Of a DNA stretch of 64,000 bases, positions 1-10,759 are shown in pieces. The notes below the pieces were generated by a model. It worked only from the letters and a program-made list of their open reading frames with translations, was not told the origin of the DNA and ran no database searches. The stretch comes from Laburnicola sp. R22_1. Its lineage: Eukaryota > Ascomycota > Dothideomycetes > Pleosporales > Didymosphaeriaceae. Position 1 is the first letter of the stretch; every line of letters starts with the position of its first letter. The translations under genes and the position numbers were made by a program. The stretch spans positions 2,532,501 to 2,596,500 of the forward strand of contig JACONQ010000013.1 of the NCBI GenBank assembly GCA_014281115.1, read 5' to 3'.

Positions 1-1110
1 CTTATCCTTAATAGTTATAGATCTCACATTACTATAGATTTTATCGATTACTGCGATTAGAATAGGATCCTCCTAGCTATACTCCCCCCTTATTTAACGT
101 ATACGCTTTAGCCACTTAATGTAGTACTCTTTAAGCCTCTCTTATTAGCCTACTTAGCTAAGCTCACAACCTACCTCTAAGAAAGCCAAGGCCTAGTCCC
201 GATTAAGAAAGGCGACTTCTTTCCCTCTCTTCTAGAAGGCCTAGATAAGCTCCTTTAAAGAAGAGATAATTCTTAAGTCTTTTAAGGCCACTAGTATATC
301 ACCTTTCAACCTAGAAGTTATACTCAAAAGATTCAAGAAAACCACATAGAATAATAACTAGAAATCACGAGAGAGCTCTAAGTTAGTACTTAGTAGGGGT
401 AACTAGCGTGAGCTAGATTGCCTTGTACAAGCTACAGAGCAACAGAGTAGGAAGGACGCACAGAAGCTTAGTTGCTCACTCCACTATATCTTAGCTAAAG
501 TTTAGCTACTCCACCACAAGAATACTAGATTAAGAGAAGCTCTTACTACTAAGAAGAAGTATAAAAAGAAAGGCAAGCCTCTAGATCTTTAACAACGTTA
601 GGAGTACTATAGAGGAGCAGTTTTCTAGTCACCAAGCAAGGTTAGAGAGGCTCGCGTACGCCAGTCTGTAAAGAAGCAAGAGGAGAAGGAGCAGAAGCTT
701 TAAAAAGCTAAGACAGCTAAGTTAAGGAAGGCAGCTAAGCTATACAAGGAGAAAATTGCAGAAGAGAAGCGTGTAGCGTAGAAGATAGCTAAAGTAGCTA
801 GGGAGAAGAAGAGGCTTAAGAAGGCTGCAGAGCGCGCTTACTAAAAGGAGGCAGCCAACACAGCAAAAGCTCTACAATCTGCCTAAAAGGGTAAGAGAAA
901 GGCCTCGCAGCTATCTATACAAAGCAACAAGCGTTAGAAACGTGTGGTTAATGCTCTAGCTACTAAGAAGGCCTTAGGTGCCGCATTAGCAGCTCTACCT
1001 AAGACTACGCGGCACGGCCGCAATATTAAGCTTCTAAGTAAATATTAGTAGCGCAGGTTAATCGCAAGCATTAATAGAGTACTCCACTAAAAAATCTTGC
1101 AATATTTGCT
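1..1110 (+). pseudogene. Pogo-type transposase, C-terminal half, RIP-inactivated (A1)
   Basis: Cut-and-paste DDE transposase remnant (DDE_1 family). The readable frame starts at the second catalytic block (equivalent to LILNGHRSH in A2), continues through the third block LQPLNV..FKPL near 100-150, and ends in a long Lys/Ala/Glu-rich coiled-coil tail (about 600-960). Stops are TAA/TAG where A2 has CAA/CAG/TGG. At about 600-640, where A2 has a one-base insertion in a G run, A1 keeps the ancestral frame. It cannot encode active protein. Confidence 0.8.
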
Positions 1111-1203
1111 ACTATATATGGCTCTATAGCCTCATTTCTTATAGAGCTGTTATGGTGTTGTGCGTGTATTACGCAAATCCGTGCATTACGCGCACGGACA
1201 CAT
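1..1203 (+). mobile_element. Pogo/Fot1-like DNA transposon A1, 3' part (cut by window edge)
   Basis: This is the right-hand part of a Tc1/mariner-superfamily pogo element; its 5' part lies outside the window. The sequence follows copy A2 (25075-27188) nearly base for base, with more C-to-T and G-to-A changes. It ends in an inverted repeat whose outer bases, read inward, are ATGTGTCCGTGCGCGTAATG. The end is followed by a TA (1204-1205) that is shared with the MITE next door. The TIR is closer to the MITE's TIR than to that of A2, so A1 belongs to a related subfamily rather than being the identical element. Confidence 0.85.
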
Positions 1204-1205
1204 TA

Positions 1206-1905
1206 CAGTGTCCGTGCGCATAATGCGCATGTTCGCGTAATGCGCACTCTTTTACTAGGAAAAGAAAAGAAAATAAGTAACTTTAAAGCTATATAACCCT
1301 TTAACTACTTTTTCTTTTTAAAAGCTTTCTTAACTAAAGTTATATAAAAACACTATCTCTATAACTCTAGGATTTTAGTTTTCTAATAATAAATAGTTTT
1401 AAGAAAAAAGTATAAAAGTACTAAAACTTAAGTCTCTAAAATTTAAAAGTGATATTTTTAGAAGTAAAGTATATTATTTAAATTATATTTTATATTAAGT
1501 TCTTTTTAATAAAATTATTAATTAGGAATTTATATTATCTTTTTATCTTTTTTAAATATGAAATTTAGGAAAGATAATCTATCTTTTTAAGTAGCTGTTT
1601 ATAAAAAAGTCCTAATATAAAATATATTTTAAAAAGTATACTTTACTCTTAAAAAATATCACTTTTAAATTTTAGAGACTTAAGTTTTAGTACTTTTATA
1701 CTTTTTTCTTAAAACTATTTATTATTAGAAAACTAAAATCCTAGAGTTATAGAGATAGTGTTTTTATATAACTTTAGTTAAGAAAGCTTTTAAAAAGAAA
1801 AAGTAGTTAAAGGGTTATATAGCTTTAAAGTTACTTATTTTCTTTTCTTTTCCTAGTAAAAGGGTGCGCATTACGCGAATATGCGCATTACGCGCACGGA
1901 CACTA
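1206..1905. mobile_element. 700-bp foldback MITE, pogo/Tc1-type
   Basis: Non-autonomous DNA element formed by two long inverted arms, about 1206-1540 and 1570-1905. The outer 240 bp of each arm is almost identical after reverse-complementing; the centre (near 1553) is more diverged and AT-rich. The ends read CAGTGTCCGTGCGCATAATG and, from the right, TAGTGTCCGTGCGCGTAATG. TSD is TA at 1204-1205 and 1906-1907. No coding potential is seen. The TIR resembles that of A1 next door, so A1-type transposase probably mobilised it (inference). Both flanking TAs are shared with neighbouring elements. Confidence 0.9.
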
Positions 1906-1907
1906 TA

Positions 1908-4001
1908 CCGTGCACAGACGCGCAACGCCCGCCGAATAATATACTCACTACTTTAAAGATGAAGTTATTAAGCCATCTATAATAGTTATTATTATAAGAT
2001 TTTGTAGAGCAGTAGTAATTAGATGCTTGCGATTAATTTATACTATCTAAATCTACTAGGAAGTGTAATATTGCGGCCGCGGCAAGTAATAAAAGCTGGG
2101 GCAGCTAGTGCAGCCTGTGATGCCTCCTTAGCAGCTACATCAGCACCACGTTGTTTCTAACACTTGTTGGCTTAAGTAGAGGCTTTTAAGGCCTTGCGCT
2201 TGCCCTTTTAGAATAGTTGTATAGCTTTTTTAGCGTTGCGAGCTGCCTTCTAGCGCTCGCGTTTAGCTGCCTTGTTAGCCTTCTCCTCCTCCCTTACCAC
2301 CTTAGCTGCCTCTCTCGCCACACGCCTCTCCTCTGCCTCCTACTCTTAGAGTAGCTTAGTAGCAGCTTAAAGCTCCTTCCTATTAGCCTTTTCAAGCCGC
2401 CCATTATGCTCTTCCCTTTGCTTTACTATCTCTTATGCACGTGCCTCTCTAATCTTATATAGAGACTAGAAGATAGCACCACCGTAGTACTTTTAGCGCT
2501 GCTATAAGTTAAGAGGTTTGCCGCACTTTTTATGCTTCTTCTTAGCAATAAGAGCCTCCCTTAAGCTATTATTCTTATAGTGTAGCAGCTCGTTTTGTAC
2601 TTAGAGTCTGTAGAGCGTTTAGAAGAGCGACTTTAACTTTTCTATAGTGGTATCCTTTACTGTAGAGCGTACGAGACGCTCTATCTGGCGCTAGTTATTA
2701 TTAGTAAGCGCTAAGAACCGTCCTTCACTATTGTTTTACTACTCTAAGGCATCGTCCGCAAAGCGTTTAAGTATAACCTCTAGGTCTATAGGCTATATAC
2801 TAGCAGCTTTAAAGGACTTAAGAATAGTCTCTATCTTAAAGGAGGTCTCCCACGCTCCCTAGAACAGCAGGAAAAAGTCTCCCTTCTTGACTAGTACTAG
2901 CGCTTGGCTCCTCTAGAGGTGGGTAGAGAGCTCCTTAGAGTAGGCGGTAGAGAGAGGTTTAAACATAACAACGTTAAGAGGTTAAAGCGTATAGGTAGAG
3001 TGAGGGGGAAGTATAGCTAGGAGTATGCGATAGAAGTCGCAGTAGTCGATAAACTCCTTTGTAAGGTGACTGCCATAGCTGTTAAGTAAAAGGAGACGCT
3101 AGTCTCTTCCATAACGCGCTTTCTGCTTCGTACAGCGATTAAAGACCTACTCTAGCCACGCCAAACCAACGTTGTTATTCGTCTATCTAGATAGAGATAA
3201 AGCCACAAAGACGTTATGTTGCCCAGCTTTAATAGCGTTTACCCAAGCTGCCTGCAGTAAGCTATTCGCTAACTAATAGATAAGACCTAGCAGTAGAGCC
3301 TCCCTATTAGTGCAGACAGCTGCTAAGAGGGTAATCCATTCTTAAAAACCATCTTAAAGTGATGCTTGCACCTCTTTGCGCTCCTATATCTAATAGCTAA
3401 ACACTTGTTTTAAGCGTCCTGTTATACCTATTATAAAGCCCTTCTTGTCTATATTATAGGTGTGGCGCAGCTATATGTTATACTACTTTATCTTCTAATA
3501 TAGCAAGTTAAAGTATAGCTTATACTTAATGTTTGAATTAGCGTTATGACGGAGGGAGTCAATTCTAGATATCCATTTTGAGATAAGATGGTGGCCGTGT
3601 TAGTTAAGAAAGCGCGTTACCCACCTCTTGCTCACGCGCTTATTGGCTATCTAGGATGCTAAATTTTGTATTATCTCTCTTATAGGAGGCAGCCCTCTTT
3701 TTTTAAGGTCTTTAATATAGTGTACAAGCTCTAACTCTTGTTGTTAGCTGGGGTTTTGTTGATCGCGTTCTTTGGCTGCCCGTGGGCGCTGACAGCCTTG
3801 GTGTCTTCGGCTTAGTGTACTTCGGTTCACATGGAACTGGTTAGCAATTATCTGGTATCAAAACTGTTCTCCTAGTTTGAGCGCTTCGATTGCTGCAATC
3901 GCATTATTGATTGGAGCCATAGTGGTGGAGTTATGAGGTGTTGAAGTTTGGGTTTCGTCTAGGGTTTTGGTGTTAGGCGGGCGTTGCGCGTCCGTGCACG
4001 G
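1908..4001 (-). mobile_element. Pogo/Fot1-like transposon F, full length (2094 bp)
   Basis: Complete element with inverted ends CCGTGCAC(A/G)GACGCGCAACG at both termini and TA duplications at 1906-1907 and 4002-4003. The left TA is shared with the MITE and the right TA with element B. The transposase is on the minus strand. The first 200 bp of the coding region (3700-3920) are only lightly mutated, while the rest is heavily RIP-altered. Confidence 0.9.
1965..3920 (-). pseudogene. Pogo-type transposase of element F (degenerate)
   Basis: DDE_1-family transposase that would bind its TIR and cut DNA in the nucleus. The start chosen is the ATG at 3920 (MAPINNAIAAIEALKLGEQF), because all related copies begin at this point. 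In order: an N-terminal psq/CENP-B-like HTH with NRSTLSRRHQG (about 3780-3830); the first catalytic block YNIDKKGF (about 3440); the second as LLNSYGSH, with Asn for Asp (about 3080); the third as LQPLNVVMFKPL (about 2970); then an Ala/Lys/Glu-rich tail. Stops are TAA/TAG in one frame over about 640 codons, so this is a RIP-killed gene rather than a random frame. Confidence 0.85.
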
Positions 4002-4079
4002 TACCGAATTCGGCCACTCAACGCACAGACCCCACTCAACGCACAGTTTGAGGATAGCCACCACTATTACTTTTGAAGC

Positions 4080-4962
4080 TGCAGAGCTCTATATATATCG
4101 TAAAATCACTAGATTTTTTAGAGTAGCATTTGTAGAAGCTTAATAAATCGATTGGCAATAATAAACTACGTGTGATACCTCTATGGGAGGCGTACTTTGC
4201 GAGTGCGCGTTAATGGGCTAGATGCCTCTACCACCCCTTTAATAACTAATAGATCCTTAACATTAACCTCTAGGTCCTTAATAATATGAGCAGGAGGTGC
4301 AGGAGCCTTAAGGCTATGCGCCTTACCCTTTTTGGCCAATTATATATCAGTCCTAAGTTGCTTTTTAACTACGCGCGCAAGTAGATCTTCTTTGCGCTCT
4401 GCCGCCTTCCTCTACTATTCTTATAACCTAACCTCTTTTGTAGCCATCCTTTTCTGCGCCCTCTAATTAAGTATAGCCTATTTCTCCTACTTTTTCTGCT
4501 TCTTAGCTAGCTTGTCGCGCTCCTTCTAGTATTATAATTCTTTTACTTTGGCGTCTTTTTTAGCCTAGCGATTGCAGGCAGCCTTAACTTTTAATGGCGA
4601 CTAGAAGACGGTGCCGCCAGTATAATTCTTAGAGGGTTTAAGCAGTAATGCCTTGCTACGCTTACAGCGCTTCTTCTTATTAAAAAGGGCATCTCTAAGA
4701 CGATTATTTTCGTGCTAGACAAGCTATTTCTAAGTTGCTATTGTGTGTATTGTGTAAGATAGCTGCGAGACGCGTTTATTATTAAGATCCTTAACTACCT
4801 ATTATAGAAGTCCTTTAATTTTACGCTAATCGCTTATAGAAAGTACTAACAACATATTATTACTACTTAATGGCCTCTTAGGCTCTAGATTCTTAAATTT
4901 CTTTCATATAGCGTTGCTATTTAGTGGAGAGATACTAGTAACTTTAAAGGCGTTAATAATTA
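4080..4962 (-). pseudogene. Transposase of B, C-terminal fragment
   Basis: Carries the post-catalytic region and the basic coiled-coil tail. The first codons (FKVTSISPLNSNAI, near 4920-4960) continue directly from the middle fragment at 14210 once copia K is removed. Stops are TAA/TAG only in this frame. The fragment runs towards the left TIR of B at 4004-4050. Confidence 0.8.
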
Positions 4963-5115
4963 TATTAGAGTGTTAAGATTCTTAGTTAAAAGTTAAGGCA
5001 ATTGTTAATTGTAACTATTAAGCTATAGGAGCCCTATATACTCCTAAGTAGAGCATATGCCAAGGCGCTAACGTAATCACAGCACCGCTAACGTAATTAC
5101 CTAAAATCCATCACA
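4963..5115 (-). repeat. Copia K LTR (3' LTR in element sense)
   Basis: 153-bp direct repeat of 14052-14204. Read on the plus strand it starts TATTAGAGTG (from TGTTAGAG) and ends ATCCATCACA. A purine-rich stretch complementary to CAACCCCTTAGC follows at 5116-5127 and suits a polypurine tract for the minus-strand element. Confidence 0.85.
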
Positions 5116-5149
5116 CAACCCCTTAGCTTTAAGAGAATTATAAGATTAA

Positions 5150-6948
5150 TTAAAGCTAATAATATTCTTATATAGACTATTTTTATTAATTGTTAATGTT
5201 ATAATTAACGTTATAATTATTAACTTAAATACTACTAATATCACTGTTATAAATCGCCCTATAAACACTAAGTAATATTAACTAGATAAAGCTATTATAT
5301 AAACTTCTAATACTTGGCTTTTAAAAGAATCTTAGTAAGGCTATTAGTAGCCATTTTATTAGTGGGAACCCATTTAACTATAAGTTATTAACGCTCCACT
5401 TCTTATTATATTCAGAGTTAATAGATATTAACGTGGCAAAGCTTTATATAGAGCCGATCTAGATTCTTATTAACAATTCCTACTGTCTACTAGTTATTAT
5501 AGTATATTATAGGCAGTACGCCTATTTTAAATAAGATACTATTAAAGAAGTAAAGCCACTCTACTATCTGTAATTTAGCAAATAAGATGGACAATAGCTC
5601 TAATTTTGTAGTTAATTTAGTAACTATATGCTAAATAGTAGCCTTCTAGTTAATAATTATACTATAGAGAAAAAAGCACTAGTCTTATAAGCTATAATAA
5701 GTCTCCTAGTTATTAGCGTATAAGACATTTAATACCCCAAAGAATAATAAATTATAATAGTTCTACTTGTTAGAGACTATCTTTATAATATTATTATTAT
5801 AGGATTCTTTAATAGCGTAATACTAAGTCGCTAGTAGGTAACACTAAATATATTATACTACTATAATATATAACTATCTAGGATTAGTAAAATAATAAGT
5901 AAGTATAACGTAACTATAAGGGATATTAGGTTGCGTCTAGTATATAATATATGCCAGATAACTAATAAGCTCCTAATAAAGCTTTGTGTAGCTAGTGTTA
6001 GTCTCCTTAAGTAACTTATTAAGCGAGTTAACGTCTAGTAAAAACTTAGATTTCTTATAGCCTACTAGTTAGATACTATATTTCTTATAAATCTTATTAA
6101 TATACGTGTCCTATATAAGCCAAAGCTTCTACTTTAAGTAGTCTTATATAACTCTTACCCCTAAGAACTAGAATAGGTCTCCTATTGCCTTAATACCAAA
6201 GCAATTCTTAAGTTAGCTCTTAAGTTTATAGTGTAGTAAGGTGTTTAATTAATAAAAGGCCATAATAATATTATTAACATAGATAAACAAAATGAGCCAC
6301 TTATTAATGTATAAGTAGAGAAAGCTATTAATGCGTCTAAGCCCTAGCTACTTAATTACTACTTAAAATATATTGTACTATAGAAGTAAAGGGTCTTTTA
6401 AACTATAGAGGGCGTGCAGCACCTTTAGAAGATTACTATTCTCTTTAAAACTATTAGGCGTCTTTGCGTAGAGCTTACAATTAAGTATAAAGTTAAGAAA
6501 AGTATTAAATATATTATACTACTTAAGCTCTAATTCAAAGTAATTAGTAATTATAATAACTACTTAAAAGGTGCGTATAGTAAGCGTAGTTGCGTACGTA
6601 TTACTAAACTACTTCTATAAGTTACTTCGCGTAATAAGTTAAGCTTTATATTTATATAGGTAGTCATTCTTATTAATTTTATATGCGAATACCCACATAA
6701 GTGGGATTATCTCCACGTCTTTATCTAGCATAGATTATAGCATTGCTAAGGTCTTGCAAAAGTAGCCCTTATCCTAGACTTCTTAATACTTACACTTAGT
6801 AGCTTTTATAAACTACTTACTATATAAATAAGTCTTAAGCTAACCTATATACTATAGGAGAGGCAGTAACTAAATTTAGTAAATTTAAAAGTTATTTGTC
6901 TTATTATTATTAATTATAATTATAGTAAAGGTATATAAGTAACCTAGA
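5150..6948 (-). pseudogene. Copia K polyprotein, reverse transcriptase and RNase H part
   Basis: Minus-strand frame with copia-type RT signatures. MWVFAYKINKNDYLYKYKA (about 6660-6700) opens the RT; the KALYSLKD-like region reads LHALYSLKDPLLL (about 6390); the active-site block reads YVNNIIMAF (about 6260), with Asn for both Asp of the usual YVDD; KAIGDLF.FLGVRVI follows (about 6170). RNase H sequence continues towards 5200 but is very degraded. Most stops are TAA/TAG. The protein would copy the element RNA into cDNA inside virus-like particles. Confidence 0.75.
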
Positions 6949-7022
6949 TTATAAGCGAGTCGCCCTTATAAGCGAGTCGCCCACCTTATTAACTTTCTAT
7001 AACGCGTCACCTACAAACTATA

Positions 7023-8207
7023 ATGGCTTAACTAACTTCTACTTAATTGCCCTACAACAAAACAGATATCTACCTTGCTATCCTAGCTATTAATTAAAAC
7101 CAAATTTAGACTATACGAGAGGCTGTATAGGCTTATAATATCCCCTAATTAATGCTGCGCAACTAACGCGCTAGGAAGTCTGCGCAACGCAATTGCCAGC
7201 CCAACTTAAGAAAGCTTACTAAGCTAGAAGAGGAGGTAATTATCGAGTATATACTTAATCTAGATTCTCGAGGGTTTGCGCCTACTCTAGAAGCTGTGCG
7301 GAATATGGCGGATAAGTTGCTCGCTGAGCGCGGCAGTGGCCAGGTTGGTTAACAGTGGCCTAGAAACTTTGTTAAGCGAACAGACAGCCTTACTACGCGG
7401 TTTAATCGACCGTACGACTACTAGAGAGCGCTCTACAAGGATCTAGAAGCTATACAACGCTGGTTTAACCTCGTAGCGCATATAAAGGCCACCTATAGTA
7501 TCTATAATAAGGACACCTTTAACTTTAACAAGACTGGCTTTCTAATAGGCAAGATATCCTCCTAGCTAGTTATTATAGAATTAGAGAGACGTAGCCAGCC
7601 AAAAGCAATTCAGCCAGGCAATCGCGAATAGGTTACAGTGATTTATAGAATTAACGCTGCTAGGTAGGCAATTCCGCCCTTTATTATTTTCGCTAGCCAG
7701 TATTACCTCTCTGCCTAGTATGAGGGCGAGGATATACTAGGCAACTAGACTATTAGGCTTAGCGATAATAGTTAGACTACTAATAAGCTTAGTATTGCCT
7801 AGCTACAGCACTTTATTAAGTATATAGTAGCGCGTAGGGTAGGGGCGCGCTAGCTGCTTATACTTAACAGCCATAAGAGCCACAAGTCGATTAAATTCTA
7901 AGAAATCTGCAAGGATAACAATATCTATACTCTCTATATGCTGCCACATTCGTCGCACCTCCTGCAGCCACTAGACATTGGCTATTTCTCGCCATTAAAG
8001 CGGGCGTACGGGTGCCAAGTGTCGAGCCTAATACGCGACCATATCAACCATATTACTAAGCTTAAGTTCCTACCTGCCTTTCGCGCCGCCTATAACTAGT
8101 TAATTATAAAGGAGAATATCTGCGTAAGCTTTTAGGGCGCCAGACTAGCCCCACACAATCTAGAGGTAGTGATTTCGAAGCTTAATGTTAAGCTAAGGAC
8201 GCTGCTT
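7023..8207 (+). pseudogene. Transposase of I, N-terminal and catalytic part
   Basis: The start is the ATG at 7023, matching the start of C1-C3. In order: an N-terminal HTH; a CENP-B-type HTH with LEEEVIIEYILNLDSRG (about 7210-7270); WPRNFVKRTDSLTTRFNRP (about 7350-7410); the first catalytic block DTFNFNKTGFLIG (about 7510); the second as LLILNSHKSH (about 7855); the third as LLQPLDIGYFSPLK (about 7960), which keeps its Asp. The reading breaks at J after LNVKLRT. Stops are TAA/TAG. Confidence 0.83.
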
Positions 8208-8208
8208 G

Positions 8209-10196
8209 GCAGTCCGTGCAACGCGTTACTCCATGCAACACCCCGCCATGCAACACTCCAACTTTGACGCGCCATATCTCCACCAATATGGATCCAATTG
8301 AGGCTGCGATAGCAGCAATCGAATCGCGAGAGCTAGGAGAATCTTTCTTATATAGACAGGTTGCAAAGGATTACAGTGTTGTGACTTCTACACTAACGCG
8401 TCGGCACCAAGGCGTCACACAAGCAGGTGCAGCTGCCAACTCCGCGCGTCGAAATATCAGCCAACAACAAGAAGTAGAGCTTCTACGATATATTAAACAG
8501 CTCACCGAACGTGTCCTTCCTCCTAAAAGGCAGATAATACAGAGCTTTGCTTCACATATAGCTAAAAAGTAGATCTTAATATCCTGGGTTGATCGCTTTG
8601 TACGGCGGAACAAGGAATCCTTAATATCTTAATGGATGGCCAGCATTGACAACAATTGCCACAAAGCTAATTCTCTAGCCAAATATAAGCTCTACTTTAA
8701 GCTCTTGCAGCGTAAGATCGAATAATATCAGATTAAGGCTCGAGATACGTACAATATGGAGAGAAAGGCTTCCTGCTTAGCATCACCTCCCGCTCTAAGA
8801 GGATCTTTAATAGGCCTCTATACGAGGCCAAGGCTGTGAGGTAAGCAATATAAGATGGCAGCTGTGAGTAAATATTAATTATAGCTTGTATATGCGCCGA
8901 CGGATCTGCCTTAACCCTAGGTCTTATCTATTAGGCTAGCTCTATTAATATACAATTAAGCTGGGCCAAGGATATTAATTCTGAACACTATTAGGTCTTT
9001 ATTATGGTATTAGAATCTGGCTAGAGCAATAATTAGATTGGCCTTACATGGCTGCAACAGGTGTTTAATTAGCTCATAAAGCCAAAATCTAGACAATTGT
9101 ATTGGCTATTAATCCTTAATGGCTATAGATCTTATATTATAATAGACTTTATTAACTTTTGTAATTGCAATAGGATCCTGCTAGTTATATATCTACCTCA
9201 TTCTACGTATATATTGCAGCCTCTTAATGTCTGCGTCTTTAAGCCTCTATTAATAGCATATTCGAACGAGCTATTTTTAAAGCTATAGGCATCTCTCCGC
9301 TCGACAACTATACTTAATAGATTTGATTAGTCTCAACTATTTGCGCAAGAATTATGAGAAAGCTCAACCTTAGTACTTAGTGCTTCAGATTAGAGAAAGA
9401 TCGATAGGCTACTAAGGGCCGCTATGGATACAGGCGGAGATAATAAGCCCAAGAAGCTTAGTTAAACTGTACACCATATCTCTGTACAGAAACAGCTTTT
9501 AGAGCATAAAAACAATGGCCTCCGCAAGGCCCTATTAATATAGAAGAAGCGCTCAAAGCGAGGCAGGCCTTTACCTCTTAATTAGCCAGATAAGTATTAT
9601 AGTGGAGCTGTTTTCTGGTCACCTTATAGCGTGCAGCGGGCCCGCAATCGTTAACACTAAAAAGATATAGAGGATTAGCAAAAACAGCTTTAAAAAAGTA
9701 AGCAAGCAGAGGCTCGTTAGGCCAGCCAGCAGCTTAAGGCAAGACTTCTCTAGGAGAGGCATATTGCTCGAGCAGCTGCTAGAGATACGCGCGCAAAGCA
9801 GAGGGCTAATAAGGCTGCAGATTAACATCTTAAACAACAGGCCCGCAAGGCATAAAGTTAACTTTAGAAACGTATCAGATTATCCTAAAAGGGTAATAAG
9901 AAGGCCTCAAAACCTTCTAGCAGATCTATTAAGAAGAAACAGGCTTAGCGTGAGGCTATAGATATTAATAAGGCCTTATCTATTGCATCCGCCTTATAGT
10001 TACGCAGAGGCCGAATTATTAAAACACTAAGCAGATATTAATAATCTAAGTAGCTAGCAATTATCTACGGGCCTTAGAAACCTCAACTTCAGAAAATCTC
10101 GTGATATTATTTTTTGTGGCTGTCTCTATAGCATCATGTTTGTGGCTAAGCGATTATGTTGGGGTGTTGCATAGAGTAACGCGTTGCACGGACTGC
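8209..10196 (+). mobile_element. Pogo/Fot1-like transposon J (nested in I)
   Basis: Inverted ends read GCAGTCCGTGCAACGCGTTA on both sides. The right flank is TA (10197-10198); the left flank reads TG (8207-8208), so the exact boundary or the duplication has changed. Just inside the left TIR the motif TGCAAC occurs three times, spaced 17 and 15 bp. The element is inserted in I after the third catalytic block. The first 370 bp are lightly RIP-altered. Confidence 0.82.
8288..10104 (+). pseudogene. Pogo-type transposase of J
   Basis: The start is the ATG at 8288 (MDPIEAAIAAIESRELGE), as in the sister copies. About 95 codons are open before the first stop. HTH TSTLTRRHQG and EVELLRYIKQL follow, then PPKRQIIQSFA (to about 8560). 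The first catalytic block is YNMERKAS (about 8755), where a small indel shifts the frame. The second block is LLILNGYRSYIIIDFINF (about 9100) and the third LQPLNVCVFKPL (about 9215). A Lys/Ala/Glu-rich tail runs to a TGA at 10102-10104. Inactive. Confidence 0.8.
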
Positions 10197-10198
10197 TA

Positions 10199-10661
10199 AG
10201 CTAGGGTACTAGAGGCTGTGTGGGAGGCTAAAACACCCAGCAATGTGCGCGAACTAGAGGCTGAATTAACATTAATTCGCGAGCGGATTCGCGCGCATAA
10301 GAGCTCGTCACCTGCTTCTATTATTAAGAGGCTTAATTAGCTAGAAAGAGGCTCTTCTAAAGCAATGCATCAAATGGCGCTTATGCGCGAGCGAATCTTA
10401 AGCCTTAAGAGAGCAAATAAGGCCGCCATAACGCGCAAGAATCGCAAAAAGAAGCGGATCTAGAAGCAAGGCACCCTATTAAAGGCATAGGGAGAGGATA
10501 TTATTACTTAAAGGGCTGTTAAGCAGCAACTTAAGGGAGAAACGCGTCAAGGCAAGGCGCGATTAGGTACGAGCCAGCAGGCCTTAGCGCGCTATAGTTA
10601 CTATAAAGAGACTGGCCATAACTTACAAACGTGTAAAAAGCATACTATAGATACTACTTAA
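10199..10661 (+). pseudogene. Transposase of I, C-terminal part with zinc-knuckle remnant
   Basis: Resumes the I frame after J, with VLEAVWEAKTPSNVRELEAE (about 10210). It then shows the basic coiled-coil stretch and ends in YSYYKETGHNLQTCKK (about 10590-10640). The C copies read CTRCREPGHNSRTCKK here, so a CCHC zinc knuckle has lost its first two Cys (TGC/TGT to TAT/TAC, as RIP would do). The stop is TAA at 10659-10661. Confidence 0.8.
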
Positions 10662-10759
10662 ACTAGGACAGCTCTTATATTAATATTATTTTATTACATT
10701 GTGGATGTATAGGCTATAAAAGGCTAAGAGAGTTAACAAGGTGGGCGACTCGCTTATAA

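Larger units (their letters stand above)
6952..10756 (+). mobile_element. Pogo-type transposon I (CCHC lineage), split by J; 1815 bp without it
   Basis: The left end carries TTATAAGCGAGTCGCCC twice in tandem (period 17 bp). The right end, inverted, carries the motif once. TA duplications are near 6950-6951 and 10757-10758, inside copia K. The transposase is on the plus strand and interrupted by J at 8209-10196. Without J the element is 1815 bp, close to the 1851 bp of the C copies, whose protein it resembles throughout. Confidence 0.83.

Noticed and set aside
1206..1905. Foldback region as an LTR pair or CRISPR-like array
   Set aside because: The repeats are inverted, not direct, with no spacers; TA duplication and TIRs identify a MITE.
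3921..4064. N-terminal extension of the F transposase (upstream ATG at 4064)
   Set aside because: The extension crosses the TIRs of F and B, so it cannot be part of either original protein. The family start is at 3920.
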